A stretch of DNA of 64,000 bases from Rotaria sordida (GCA_905250125.1 CAJNOL010001205.1:7699-71698); one strand, 5' to 3'. Shown: positions 37,686 through 50,837, counted from the stretch's first letter. Numbers and translations: made by a program. Notes: generated by a model not told the origin, from the sequence alone.

Positions 37686-40600
37686 GTCAAACACAAATTT
37701 ATGTTATGTAGAAATCACTAAATCATCATTTACTATCTCTACTTTTATATCAGCTGAGATTCATAGTTTAAATTTTTATTTTTATTGATGCAAACTTTTT
37801 GAATTTGAGCATTGCGACACAGAATAAAATATTAACAGCAATTTTCTAAATTTTAATTTTTGAATTAAATATTAGTAATATAGAAAAGTTGTTTATTGAA
37901 TAAGATAGTATATAATTGAGAACAGATCAAAAGTCGAAATTTTTTTTGAAAAGTAGAATTTATTATATGATTTAGAAGAATTTTAAAATTTTGATCCATC
38001 AATTTTGAAATTCTTTTCGTATATGAGAGATAATTTAAGTTCAAATTATTTTCATATGAATGAATTAAGTATGAAAAATCTTTGTTAGTCCTATTTTCTT
38101 TGTAACTTCAAAGAAAAAAAAAATCAATTCTCATCGTTATATTAATAGAATTTGACAAAGTTTGCATAAATTACACTCAGAAAATATCGATGTTAATATA
38201 TAACTTGGCAAGTATTGTAAACTAAAGATCATTGCTCATTTTTTCGCATATATAGCTATTAATCAGTTGACTTGTTTTTAACTTCTATTTGGATTCTATT
38301 CATGAATGGAACACTTATATATTTATTAAATTCATTTTGTTAATTATCTTAAAAATAAAGATTATATTCCGATGGTCGAAGCAACTATGAATATTGTATA
38401 AATGTTCTATATAAAATATATTGTTTTTTATTGAGCAAATAATCTATAATGGTTAGTAGTACTTTCTTATATGTAATAATATCAATGGTCGAATATTATC
38501 ATAAAAAAATTGAACGATGCTATTAAAGTTTCTTTGCGTTGCTGTTCAATATTTTTTGTAAGAAAACTCTTTTTCATTTATCCTAATATATCTCGAGAAA
38601 GTTTTTTTTTAAAAATGTTTCTAACTTCTTTTTATTGATGAACAAAGTCATCTATAAATATTTTGATAAGTAAATAGTAGAAAAAGTGATTTTTTGCAAT
38701 TATTGTTAATTTCAATTTCTATCATAATGCAAAATTACGATTGCTTATCCAATAAAGAATAAAGCAAATTTTTTTTGTTAAATAAAGATTAAATAAAATA
38801 AGAAGTTTATTTTAGTCACAAGTTAGCAAATGGGATAGAATTGCTACTATGAATAACGGTGACCTATGGCAAAATAATGCTTCCATATCAAATTGACATT
38901 TTCTCCGTCAAACAATTATTCATCACGAATCAATAATGAGAAACTGTTCATCAAGCACAAAAATACTTCATTTCTTTTCTTATAATAAAAATAGACAAAC
39001 ACATCATTAAAAAGAGAATAATCTATAAATAATTATTATACTATTGTATTAGATAAATTTTTTTTTTTGACTATGTCAATTTCTCTCTTCTCTTAGTAGA
39101 CAAGTAAAAAGAAAATATTCTTGTTTATATTCAATTTCATATGCATTTCTTCGTCTTTCAATTTATTATCTTCTTCCTTCACTCTCACTGCTACTATTCT
39201 TGTTGTCTAAACTATAAATAAGAGATCAATAAATGAGCTTCATATTCTGTATTCTTTTCATTTTCTTTTTTTATGTACAAATTAATATTTAGATTTAAGC
39301 AATTAATCCAATAACATTAGCAAATAGGTAAAACATTCAGATTGAGTTTCCTACGAAAATGATGTGTGTATGATATTTTTCTGTTAAAAAAGACGTTTGT
39401 TGATCTTTATCCACAATCATCATTTCAACTCTATGTAATTGCTTGTATACTAATGAGACAGATCTATTCAGTAGATATTTTACTCAGATAATCATTCTAT
39501 GAGAATTTTAATAATATCATAAAGATATAGAATTCAGTATCAAATTCAAACTCCGACATTCGTATTCGATGGCTATATCAATCAAACTCTATTATTCAAT
39601 GCAACTGCAATTTTAATCATTTTCTATTCCTTTCCTCTCTTTGACATCCATCATTTTCATTGTTGAAGTTTAGCTCAAACCAATTGGTTCTCCGTATGCG
39701 ATTCATCATGGTTGTCTAAGTCTTTGTCTTCATTTAATCCTTCAACACAATAGCCTCATATTACTACATATACTTGACATTTTTTTTGGTAATAAATGCT
39801 GAAATAATACTTGTCTTATTTTGTACGAATGAATAACTACATTTCTTTCTTTTTTTTTAGTGACATGATACACGGGAAGAATGATTAGAAGTGTTACTTT
39901 ATCTTTTGACTTTTATAAAACATTTGAGCAGCTAAAAACAAAATCTAAATCGATCAGAGTCCATCTAGCTTTCATTCTAATATCATGATGGTTTTAGTAG
40001 GATTGTATTAGGATAATAGATTTAGCAATAGTTCAGGAAAGATTTGAAAATAATCTAAAATATATACAACAGACGATCTCTGCAAATAACAATTCAATCT
40101 TTCACATAAAACAATAGTTTGACTTGAATGAGCGAGATATAGGCTTTAACTTCTTTCGAAGATCTTTTGTGTCATCTTTTACAATAAGTTATTCTAATAA
40201 TAATGTATAGCAATATTTGTTAAGGAATGATCAACGTATTCTGAGGAAAAACATAGCTAACATAAATTGATAGTAGATAATACTTATAATATTTCTATTC
40301 ATTCCCACCAAACAAGGAAATATTAAAGATAGTCCAAGCGAATATGTCTGCATTGACTCTTATATCTTTAAAAATGATAATGGAATAAGTAAATAATGGA
40401 TATGAAAAATATCCGTATGACCAGTGGATAGTCTAAACGATTGCAAGAAGTATCACACATAGATGATGAAACTAAAGACTCACTATAGTATGGCTACATT
40501 AGAACAAAGACTTGAGATAACGCGAGTAAATAACTATGTACGATTTATTTTGAATTATTCGTTAGTTGTGGTCAAAATTGTAAGAATGAAATATTCAGAT

Positions 40601-42483
40601 ATAAGACCGAGTCTGATAAATAACGAATGAAGTTGACGTTTGCTTTCGTATAATGTATGAGAATAGTACTTCAAAATTACATATTCCAAAACAATATCAA
40701 TGGCTCTAGTGTGTCTAGAAGTTTTCATATTATTGGAAGGAAATAGGAAACATCATACGAACCTCAAAATAAGACCATTAGGAGCGTCGATTTTGTAGAC
40801 TTTCGTCAGTTCTGAAATGTAATACTATTTGTCTTTTCGATCATATGTTCATTTTGAAAATGTCAAAAGAAAGATCAAGGAATATACCAGCGAATGACTA
40901 AAATATACTACAGGTCATCTTTAGAAATAGCTAATATCTATGGCTAGATCAGTAGTTCGAAAGAAAAGATTGAAGAAGTCAAAATGAAATGATACTCATA
41001 AATAATGACAATTATTCTCATTATAATTCAGAATTAACACCTTTGACTTTCTGGTGTTATTTATGTTTCAACGGTTTATATATTCTCTGATTCTCAAATG
41101 TATGTAGAATAGATTTTTAGAACATATATTTTGTATGCGAAGAAGAAATACTTTATTAATTAGAACATTTAAATAAAAAAAAAAGATTTTCTTTAATATT
41201 TACTGAATATATTGTAAACATAACGAAACAGTTTATTGAAATAAATAATACACTAGAGTTGTTTCAATGATGATTGCAATGAATAAGGGAATATTAATGC
41301 TTTCTTAATTATTCAAGAAAAAAGGAGAGACACCTAGAGACGTAAGCTGCTGCTCGTTTCTCGGAAAAAATTTTCAATCGCCTATGGGCGCAATGTTTTT
41401 AAGATAACTCAGTTGCCGCAACATAAAAACAGATATTAAGTTTTTGAAAATTTTTGACATCTATGATCAGTTTTCAGTGATGTCGTTGTCTAGTTTCCTA
41501 TCATTAAATTCTCTACTATCATTTTCACGCTTTTTAATTTCAAGCTTCTACAAAACTGAGAAAATTTACAAAAAAAAGTAGCGAAAGCTTTCAACTACTG
41601 CCACCAATTAATGCATCGACTTACATGTTTAGAGATCAATTACATTTCATGGCTCATATTTCGTTACAGGCTCGACATCAATGTAGAAGGTGTCTCATTT
41701 CACTGTTTCAATATTTGAGATGCTATTTCAATAAGTAAAGTTAATTTTCTGACGCTACACCATTGAAAAGATTATGTTTTTGAATAATTATTTGAGTCTC
41801 TTTCTTTTGAGCAAAAAACCTCATTACATTTAAACATATACATAAAACCAGTAATGTTTTGATTATAAGCAAAATAAAATATATTCATATTTGTTGTAAT
41901 TAACTCAGTTTGGGGTCATTAAAATAATGAAATATTGATGAACTGTCTATCTCACTCAACATGTCATCGTTTCACTTTCGCATAATCGCAACTATTTTAA
42001 AATTAACCGACCTACGAAGTTAACTCAAAGTCAGCATTGAAATTGTTGTTAATAGTGTGTTATAAACGTCATAAAAATACAGCTAATTGCGTTTAATGTG
42101 GGCTTGTTTTTTTTAATATTCTCATGATTTGAATATTTGTTAGTTGATTATAACATATATGTGTTAATCGAAAAAAATACTAAAATCATACAATGTAAGA
42201 ATGAAAAAAAAACTGCACTCTATATGGACGTTTTTCTTTTCTTCTATCAAAGCGAACGAGAGAGATGGTGAAAAACAAAGCAGCATAAAAGTCAATCGAT
42301 ACTTAACATATCATCAAGATAGAAGTTTTTCAAAAATTTGTTTCTGTTTTTGATTCAAACAACAAAGGTTACAGTTTGGTGATGAATTAGATTTTATATA
42401 AAAATATTGTTCGTTTTCTAAACTAAAAATCAGTAAAATAAGTGTTTTTTGAATGTCCGCTGGTTAAAAGGTATTCTTGTTTA
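37686..42483. other. Long noncoding stretch, 4.8 kb
   Basis: Further decayed continuation of the preceding relic is possible up to about 37870 (NTNLCYVEI-like frame). Beyond that I see no open frames of note, no RNA genes and no clear terminal repeats, only AT-rich sequence with short homopolymer runs. Confidence 0.5.
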
Positions 42484-42807
42484 TTATTTGATCAAAGTCA
42501 TGCAGAACACAGCAATAATTAATATTACAAATGGCGAGAGATATTTTAAAAAAGTAGCTTCACAAGTACCACTTGCATCGCCCGCACGGCAATTAGCAAA
42601 ATTGCTTGTACACGCATTTGTACATGTTCGAATATCACCACATGAATCCAGACTAACCGAGCCAACGTGCGACAGTGTACAGGAGCCGGCAGGTGTGCAG
42701 CAGGAACATGAACAAGTGACTCCGAAAGAAGTTTTTATCATTATCATAATAAACAAGAGAAACAGCATCATTGCTCTTCGGTTTGTAGTCGACATACTGA
42801 TTGCCAT
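42484..42807 (-). CDS. Small Cys-rich secreted or GPI/membrane-anchored protein (107 aa)
   Basis: ATG at 42807, stop at 42484, no intron. Residues 10-30 form a signal peptide (MMLFLLFIMIMIKTSFG). The mature part has ten Cys, beginning VTCSCSCC and continuing with GSCTLS, DSCGD, RTCTNACTSNFANC and GTCEATF. The last 20 residues (LSPFVILIIAVFCMTLI, then K) are a hydrophobic tail fitting a GPI signal or membrane anchor. The layout resembles small surface proteins such as the three-finger gene at 48510, but the Cys spacing is not LU-type. No known family recognised. TATATAAAAA-type sequence lies on the 3' side only, so the promoter is unidentified. Confidence 0.65.
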   Translation of the reverse strand: MAISMSTTNRRAMMLFLLFIMIMIKTSFGVTCSCSCCTPAGSCTLSHVGSVSLDSCGDIRTCTNACTSNFANCRAGDASGTCEATFLKYLSPFVILIIAVFCMTLIK

Positions 42808-44049
42808 TTGTCACTTTACTAGTTTTAATTATTTAGCAATTCTCTATCAGAACACAATGTCAACAGAATAAGCATTGACATAGAATGTAGAGAATGGAAA
42901 GAAAAAGTGAGCAAATAAAACAGAATGGTCAACTTTAGTAAGTGACAAACACATTCTCAAATTTAATTGACAGCAAACTTTATTTTTTTTCATTTGCAAA
43001 AATATTTATTCATCAGTATACAGAAGAAATCCTATACTTCTTCAAGTATTTTCTTCGCATTAATATTTACAATACGTAATAATCATTTGTTCTTCATAAA
43101 TTTGACATCTACTATAGTTAGATTTCTTGTAATTCAATGACAATGAAATTTCATTCAATTTTATAAATTTTCTTTCATACTGTAATTTATATTAATTGGT
43201 GTGTCGAAAGAATAATTAAAGGAATCAAACAAATATTTCACAGTAAATATAAATGAAAGAAGCTTCGTCAGATACTCTTTTTTTTTACTTTTACAATTAT
43301 TCAAATTGATTTCATATTAGTCACGATAGAAAAATACAAGAAACATGATTGTAAACATTATAAACAAGATCAGTTCTGATTATTTAACCAATCAAAATAT
43401 TCAATATCTTTTGTATTCAAAGTAACTGCATAATGGACCAGTTTCACTATGTAAATCAATTGAAAACAGATCGACCTATATGTCTATCATACCAATCAAT
43501 CTGCTGCTCTCAACTCTTGCTTTTCAGCAATCGACCTAGTCAAAAATCAAATTAAAATTATATATAAAAAGAAATTAATGTGCTTTGATTAAAATAATTG
43601 AAAAGAAATGTAGAGTTCATTTCATCGACGCATTTCGTGTTATTTATTAAAAATATTGAAACATTCATCAGAGCGCTGTATTACAATTAAAAGCACAAGC
43701 TACGAGTAAAAAGTTCAAAACAGGGAGAAAAATCGAAAAAAAGAAAAAAAAATGGATATCGGAGAACACTCAATTTGGTTGAAAAATTTACAGTCAAAGC
43801 ATAAATGATAGATAAATTGTAATTCGTAAAGTAATATATGAAGTAAAATATTATTGATCATAACTTATTTTAGTATATTAATAGTAATGTCATATGTGTG
43901 GCCTTGTCTTGCAGATATTTATTTTAAAAATGATTTATTGAGATGTATTTATTAATTTAACGAAGGATATTTATCGCATCCGTAATCTTTAATGCTAAAT
44001 CTATGAGATTGAAACATCAAAATAATTATTAAATTTTTATAAAACTAAT

Positions 44050-44240
44050 CTCATTTAAATAATCCCAAAGTTATAGTATAACAATCTGTATATCCAGGTA
44101 ATTCTTATGCATCATATTGAATAACTCGACGTTTAGTTGACGGTTGATTTTGTAGTGCTTGTTTATGATTGATCAATAAATTTTGCTTCATAAAGTTGTT
44201 TAACCAGTTCCAAAAGTTTTTTATTGATTGACGGATCATT
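44050..44240 (-). pseudogene. Possible decayed coding fragment
   Basis: Minus-strand frames give KKLLELVKQLYEAKFIDQS, then in a shifted frame HKQALQNQPSTKRRVIQYDA stop ELPGYTDCYTITLG. The residue mix is protein-like rather than low-complexity, with one shift and one stop. Family unknown. Confidence 0.3.
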
Positions 44241-44559
44241 GAATTAATAGAATTGGATCTCATCTAATTTTTGAAAAATACTATAAAAGATTTGTATTTG
44301 AAATCAAAATATTTAAAAAATTGATTAGTTTCAGTCGCCTCTCATACGACGCGAGTGTCATATGACGATTAATTTCCATTTATATTGTTTTTAAGACACC
44401 TATATTAATAAACAACATAAGCCACGTATATCAAATTAAAACATATAAACATTGATAAAATCAACATAAAACACGTGGATCAATTAAAAATATAGAAACT
44501 AATTTTAGACATATCGCTTTTCACTTAATATATATTCATTGTTGCTTGGCTTCGTGCCG

Positions 44560-44775
44560 TAATATAACCTAAAATAAAATAGAATTCAATTAAATAAAGT
44601 AAAAAAAAAAAAAATAAAAACAAAATAAAATAGAGTCAAATGCAATAAAAAACAAAGATAATATAAACACAAAATAAACTGAGATAAAAATACAATAAAA
44701 GCAAAATAAAAGAAAACAAATAAAATGAACTAAAATAAAGAGCAATAAAAATATAATAAACAAAATAAAGTATTT
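44560..44775. repeat. AAAATAAA-type simple repeat
   Basis: Runs of AATAAA, AAAACAAAATAAA and related words with no G for long stretches. Compositional rather than an exact tandem array. Confidence 0.8.
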
Positions 44776-45002
44776 ATAGATACTTTCATACCATCGGATT
44801 TCGTCGGATCCGACAAGTTCCCATTATTGGATATCATCGGATCCTATTATCGAAATCTCATAAAATTCAACGTCGGAAATCTTCGAAAATTAATGAATAA
44901 TGATGGTTTCTGGCAGCGGGAATCCGGTCGAATCCGACTGTCGGATAGTGTCGGATCTGATAGGATCCGACGGGGTGAATTTGACCTGAGTATTTCATAA
45001 TA

Positions 45003-46315
45003 ACGGGTGCACCAGAATGAATGAGGGTCTCAGTATTTTTCGAATATCTCTGTTAGTTTTTATTCCTCAGACCTAATTGTTTTTTTAAAAGATGCTTCAA
45101 GTGATTCTCTACAAAGTTACACCCTAAGTTTCAGATTTGCTTACATTGTTGTCATTTAAGATTGTAGAAAGTAAAGACTTACAGAAACTCGTACTTTCAA
45201 AGTACAAAAATGTGGTGATGGGTCTCCGAAGATCTTTCGTAATCTGAACGGTACCATTAGTCTTGCAACAATCGAACGATAGTACAAAATGATCCGTGGG
45301 AGTTGCTCGATCAACCTGTCAAGATTGACCGGTCGGCCACGGATGATTCGAACGAAAGCAGCCATTCACAAAATCAAGCAACGATTGAAGCGACGGAAGA
45401 AAGTATCTGCTCATAAACTAGCACATGAATTGGGTATTTCTCAAACAAGTGTTCGGAGAGTGCTCAAGAATGATGTTCAACTCCGCGCTTATAAAATGCA
45501 AACTGAACCATTGCTCGTCGATGAGTATAAAGAAAAAAGAATGAAGTTTGCAAATTGAATACGAACAAATTTTCGAAAAGAAGATACAATGAGAATTTTG
45601 TTTTCTGACGAGAAAATGTTCGAGATAGGCGGGGTCTATAATTCTCAGAATGACCAAATATGGGCGGCAAATCGTATAGAAGCCAATATCAAAGGTGGTA
45701 TTAGGTAAAAACGTATGTTTCCACAAAAGATTATGGTCTAGCTAGGAGTTTGTTCTAAAGGAGTGTCACTTTTAGTTATCTTCGAGAATGGCACAGTCGA
45801 TCACGATCGCTATATCAAAGAAGTGTTGTCAGTAGCTCTGAATTATGGTAACAAAGTGGTTGGCAATGATTGGATCTTCCATCAAGATGGTCCGAAGCCG
45901 CACATTCATGAAGAACCACAAGAATGATGTGCCAAAAACTTTCCTTCGTTTATCAACAAGGACCATTGGCCTTCAAACAGTCCTGATTTAAATTCGTTCG
46001 ACTATAGTGTTTGGAACGAGCTTATTCAAACAATCAAATGGGATAAATTGAAATTGAAAAAGACTCTAATCGCCGAAATAAAACGTTCTGTTAAGAAAAT
46101 TCATCAAGATGTTGTTTTTGAAAGTTGCTTGTCATGGACAAATCAATTATATCAATTGTTCAAAAACAATGGAACATATTTGTGCTAATAAAAATACTTG
46201 ATTTTGTAGAGAAATACTTGACACATCTTTTAAAAAAATAATTAAATCTGGAGGATGAAAATTTAGGGAGATATTTGGAAAATACTGAGACTCTCATTCA
46301 TTATAGGGCACCCGT
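45003..46315 (+). mobile_element. mariner/Tc1-superfamily transposon, inactive
   Basis: Terminal inverted repeats of about 45 bp: the left starts ACGGGTGCACCAGAATGAAT and the right reads inward ACGGGTGCCCTATAATGAAT. Both then share GAG.GTCTCAGTATTTT. TA dinucleotides flank both ends (45001-45002, 46316-46317). The total of 1313 bp is the normal size for the superfamily. It carries a broken transposase gene. Confidence 0.95.
45205..46188 (+). pseudogene. mariner-type transposase, broken
   Basis: The frame gives an N-terminal helix-turn-helix part (DGSPKIFRNLNGTISLATIE, then GRPRMIRTK and a second HTH with HELGISQTSVRRVLK). The catalytic parts follow: FSDEKMF with the first Asp, HQDGPKPH with the second, and WPSNSPDLNSFDYSVW with the third, about 32 residues after the second. 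Stops interrupt at 45556, 45705, 45738 (where family members have Trp before LG) and 45925, and an early stop or shift lies near 45271. The protein cannot be made, so any mobility would need another source of transposase. Confidence 0.92.
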
Positions 46316-46317
46316 TA

Positions 46318-46724
46318 TTACGAACGAAAATTCTAGATAAATCCTATTATTTGAATAATTGTTTAAATAATTATAGATATGTATATGATAATATTATTTT
46401 TCATAGAATTCACCATCACTAAATAAAACCTAACATGACATAAATATGTCCACTCGAATAGAATATTTCTATATGATATTGATAAGAAAAGAAAAATATT
46501 TAACGACTAACAAAGTTAGTAAAATATTCACTTACATTTATACAATGTGTTTGTATTATTCGTCAATGTTTTATTGTTTTTTAACTTTTCAAAATATTCT
46601 AGTAAAAGAATATTTTAGCTAAAATAGTGTTCACTTAAATGTTACGTTACTGATCGAAATCATTCTTATTGTTGACAACCATCTCGTTCATGCTGCTAAT
46701 ATTGAAAAAAATCGTATGGATTTT
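46318..46724. other. Noncoding flank
   Basis: No gene or repeat recognised. Confidence 0.5.
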
Positions 46725-46975
46725 ATTTAGCTGGTAAAACTCTTTCAGATCAAGTTACTGAAAATGATTTATCTGTTGGATTTGTTTATCTACTGACTAT
46801 AAAAATTCGAGATATATCACGAAAAATAGTTGTAGCATTAGCAAAATATGCTTATGAAAAAAATTTAGCAGCTCGTTATTCAAAATCAACCAAATGATTT
46901 TGAAAAGTCTATTCAAATAAAACATTAAAAAGGTGAATATGAAAATGTTTTACCATCAGTATAGAATCGTACCAT
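46725..46975 (+). pseudogene. Malic enzyme C-terminal relic
   Basis: The plus strand reads GKTLSDQVTENDLSVGFVYL, LTIKIRDISRKIVVALAKYA and YEKNLAARY, then after a shift near 46885 QNQPNDFEKS and (stop) KGEYENVLPSV. This is the C-terminal end of the NAD(P)-malic enzyme family: the segment with the V-T-E-D-L-x-x-G...YPP...IR motif and the terminal AEYAYE helix. The YPP motif is damaged and there is one frameshift and two or more stops. No catalytic-domain exons lie upstream in the window, so it is an orphan fragment, probably left by rearrangement or a duplicated gene end. Confidence 0.75.
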
Positions 46976-48509
46976 AAAATCAACTTCGACATTGTAGAGT
47001 CTTTTTTTAACTTTAATTTGATCATGTGTATTTATTCTATTAAGATGATCTAGAGTTTGTCAATATTTCAAAATGAATTAATTAAGACATTGTTACTCTC
47101 GATCACAGATTAGAAATTTCTATTCAAAACCTGCATCAAGCAAGGGCGCATTAACATGAGAGATTAATTACGGTTTGAATATCGAGAGAATAAGAAAAGG
47201 TTTTTTTATAAAATCGATTTTTGTTCATTCGATATGTTGTCGAAGATATTGATGATTTTGTTGAATTTAAATGTTGTTCTCTTATTTTACTCTTTAGTTT
47301 ATTTAATTTGAAACTATGAACAATAAAGAATTGTTGTTTATATCATTGAGTTATTGTTAACACAATCATAACAATAGAATATCTTATTCATAGCTGATCA
47401 TATATACAGAAACGAAGTTCAGTTAGATGATATTCGGCTGCTTTCCAATGTTGACTTGTAATTATTCTCACAGAATTCCATTAATAGTTTGCTCTTGAAA
47501 CTCTACTGGCACATATCACAATAAATTATTATTTTAAAATTCATCTAAATCTCGACAAAATAATCGATTGCTGGAAAGCAAACGTCGAGTGCAAGTAGAG
47601 TGTATTTGTCTTTTCTTCAGGATAGATAGGTCAGTCTGTTTTTCGATCTGATAATTCACGACGGTAGACAAATTCGAAAAACTAAACAAAGCTTTTGACA
47701 CGATATCATACATGATATATGAGAATGATCTTATTTTAATGAAGGATAAATAAATAAACGTAAAGAAACAAATTACACTCTTGCATGAAACCGCAAGCAC
47801 ATTACAAAATAACAAAAATTTACACGCCAGCACTGAATCACTTTCATAATCATTCTTGTAAATACAATGTTTTTTTTTGCGTTCATATGCAGTTTAGTAA
47901 AAGTCTATTGATTTTACAAATCCATATTAATAATACTTTGGCATTTTAATGCAAATCATCAATGCGTTGACGAAAAGCACATCGCTTTATATGTTATTGT
48001 CTTGCACTTATGCGCAACATTTTTGAATATTTGAAATAGCTTCTATCTTCATCAATAAGATAATATGACTTGAAAAAATATTCTACAATTAAACACGAGT
48101 TTTTGAAAATTTCCTACGAATATATGCTTTTTTCGAGCTTTCATATTTCACTAGGAAATTTAGTTGTACAAGAAACCATATCGTATTCGCAAAATAAGAA
48201 ATGTCAGAAATGCAACTTTTATATCTGAAGGAGAGTCAAGGCCAAATCGAACTGATATTCAATGTATGAGAAATCACCTTAACGACATAATGTTTTTATC
48301 AAAACAAAATATTATACTCAATAAATACGGCAAAGACTATCGTTAAAATTGCAATTTCATTTGTTCTCATTTTTTTTCTTTTGATAAAAAGATTGTGTAC
48401 AGGAAAGGAAAAAAGAGTATAAAAGCTGCCACTCGGTTCTTCTACAGCCATTAGTTGAAACAGAGTTGTAAAAGTGATTTCTTGCTTCATTACAAATCAT
48501 CTTCTACAA
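46976..48509. other. Noncoding region upstream of the three-finger gene
   Basis: No supported gene. Minus-strand frame 47534-47833 and plus-strand frame 48164-48346 have no recognisable domain. The last 100 bp (GAGTATAAAAGCTGCC at 48415) contain a good TATAAAA box for the downstream gene. Confidence 0.5.
48417..48423 (+). promoter_or_regulatory. TATA box of the three-finger gene
   Basis: TATAAAA lies about 90 bp before the ATG at 48510, in AAAAGAGTATAAAAGCTGCC. The GC-richer 3' flank is typical of a strong core promoter and predicts a start near 48447. Confidence 0.6.
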
Positions 48510-49031
48510 ATGACTTCATCGTTTCGATATGTTGCTTTCAGCCTCTTCGTTTTCTTAGGTAGGCACATTGAATTCATTATTTATATTGACGAGAAAATTA
48601 ATAAAGAATGAACAATTCCATTCGTCTATCTTTTAGCCTTGCAACAAGCGGCTTTTGGTTTGATCTGTTATTCATGTTTATCCTGTAACACTGTTGACAG
48701 TAATACACCAACAACAAATGTAGATGGCAATCAAGGATTCGCGTGTATGGTGAGTCGTTATAGTTTTCATGTCTATGTGATACGATAAACTTTTTGCTTC
48801 AATAACTTTTAGAAAACTATAACGATGGCTGCTGGCACAGTAACTGCGACAAATCGTGGTGCCATACGTAGTTGCTCCGAAGTCAACAGCGTCGTTGCTG
48901 GATTTGGTAGCCGAACCACATGCTGTAAATCTGACAGATGTAATTCAGGCATTGCTGTTTCTAGTTCGATCGGGTTAACATTAGTTTTTGTTATCATTGG
49001 CAGCATCATTCAAGGCATTTGGAATTACTGA
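48510..49031 (+). CDS. Three-finger (Ly6/uPAR-like) GPI-type surface protein
   Basis: Three exons, 48510-48558, 48637-48749 and 48813-49031, join in phases 1 and 0 to give 126 aa. Signal peptide about 1-22 (FRYVAFSLFVFLALQQAAFG). The mature domain opens with the LU-type LICYSCLSC and closes with CCKSDRCN, the consensus end of the Ly6/uPAR fold. Cys between (FACMK, RSCSEV) complete the pattern. A Ser-rich omega region is followed by a hydrophobic tail (IGLTLVFVIIGSIIQGI), a normal GPI signal. Such proteins sit on the outer surface and bind receptors or other ligands; this one's partner is unknown. The TATAAAA box at 48417 and ATTAAA/AATAAA-like signals near 49061 frame the gene. Confidence 0.82.
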
Positions 49032-49861
49032 ACACTAGATGTTTGGATATAGAAGTTTCGAATAAACTATCTGAGATACTCATACGCTGTTTAATTTCAT
49101 TCTCATTTCACTGATGTTTTTTCATTTTTCTTAAATATTCTTGAATAAAATACTTGCGCCTATCATATGTTTTGGTATAATCAGTCTTCGTTCAATGATT
49201 AAGTTTCAACTAAGATATGGCACGATCAATGATTGATGATCAAAAAGATATCGAAACGAAGCGAAATCAATCGCAATGTCAACATCTTGATGTGAACTCA
49301 TAAGAAAGAAAAATACAACTCTGAAATTCGTTGTTATTGATATATAGATTTATTTCATTCTTAAGCTATAGATCGAATTACCAACTAAGTCCCAATTAAG
49401 ATTCTTCTCGCGTGTTGAAATCAATATTTGATTTCTTTGGACAAATATTTTCAATGAGAAGAAAAATCAATGCGATTCAATTTTTTTGTTGATAAAAAAT
49501 ATTCCATTGCACTGAAAATCTACGTCTAAAACCTTTTTCTTTATACTTTTTAACTATTCCATGTTGGTTAGACTATCTAAAAAAATATATTCTTCTGCTG
49601 TCTTATCATTTGAAATAGGGTTTCAAGAGAAATATGTGTTGATTTGGTTGTTTGGACTGAAATTTTGATGAAAAGCTGATGAATATTTCACGTAGTCTTG
49701 GTCGACAACCACTCAATGCATCTCCCTCTTTCCAGTATCAACAAAACATTTTCCTATTTCCACGACAAGATGTATTCTTGCGTATTTATGATTATTACTC
49801 ATCTCTCAAAGCAATTTCGACTGATTTGTTTCTCTTGTTTTGCAGAAATACAATACAATTG
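49032..49861. other. Noncoding
   Basis: No gene recognised. The frame at 49679 is not supported. Confidence 0.5.
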
Positions 49862-50060
49862 AGAGTGTGTGAATGTGGCTGTGGGATGTGACTGGCTAGG
49901 AATATATGAGGTGTGGCTGGGTGTGGGTGTAGGGTGGGTTCTGAGTGCTAGTGTCGGGTTAGATTATAGGTGTGAGTGTAGGGTGTGACTGTGTGTACGA
50001 GTATTAGCTTTACTTAAGAATCAAATACTCAGACCCAGATCCAGACCCACACCCAAGTGT
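49862..50060. repeat. TGTGGG-like G-rich/C-rich block A
   Basis: The top strand carries degenerate hexamers (GTGTGGCTGGGTGTGGGTGT, then further TGTGAG and TGTAGGG units) from 49862 to 50000. A spacer follows, then the complementary type CAGACCCACACCCAAGTG at 50040-50058. The G-rich to C-rich order allows a hairpin. Confidence 0.85.
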
Positions 50061-50837
50061 AATTATTGGATTATTTATATTTCCTAGAAAAATATTACGG
50101 TTCAAAAGCATGGCAATAAAGAATTCTCCATGTAAAAATGGGATACTAAACAAGTCGGATGTTTCTAGAGTCAAGTTTAATAAAACGAATTTTTCCTGTA
50201 TATTATTATATTGAAACACATATCGTAGAAATACCATAGTTTTGTTGACTTTTCGCTTTAAATGTTGTACAATCACTTATTAACATCAATCATATTAAGA
50301 GAAATTAATTAAAAATATTGAAAACAAGAGGCTGTGAAAATTTGTAGGTGGGGATGACATAAAAAAGATGTATTCTAGAGGATCTTAAAAACTGTTTAAA
50401 TTATATATTTGTGAATCTCTGAAAGAATATTCTAAAAGAAGGATATCAAAATGAAAATTTTCCATGATAAGAGAGATTTTACCAAATCTCACTTTTCTCA
50501 AAGCAAATTTATTAAAATAAGTTTTATTCATGCAAGATATTATATTTAATCATTCTAGATCAAAAGCTAAATCGAAGAAACGAAATTTCGGTCGAAAAAA
50601 TGAGAAAAACTATTTTTTTGACATGGATATGTGCTTTCATCAAAAGATAAATTAATTTGTCTTTATTTCTCGTTCAAACTTCAGTATTTTGAAGAAAAAA
50701 TCATTGATCTCTTTTTAATTTGAGCCATTCTCTCATTCTACACCAAAAATAATCAAGTAAACAAAATTTCTTTGGAAAAGATAAAAATAAACAGAGTCCA
50801 TTTATGTTCATATGTTCGGTAGATTGGCGACAAATTT
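50061..50837. other. Noncoding
   Basis: No gene supported on either strand. Confidence 0.5.

Larger units (their letters stand above)
42808..45000. other. Noncoding region with A-rich block and GGATC-type motif block
   Basis: No intact gene. A possible decayed minus-strand coding fragment lies at about 44050-44240. From 44560 to 44775 the sequence is made of AAAATAAA-like short repeats. From 44795 to 44985 it contains repeated TCGGATCCGAC-like palindromes. Confidence 0.5.

Noticed and set aside
42449..42871. 140-aa plus-strand frame over the Cys-rich gene
   Set aside because: Antisense shadow; the minus strand has signal peptide, Cys pattern and tail.
48809..49009. Minus-strand frame over the three-finger gene
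   Set aside because: Shadow of exon 3.
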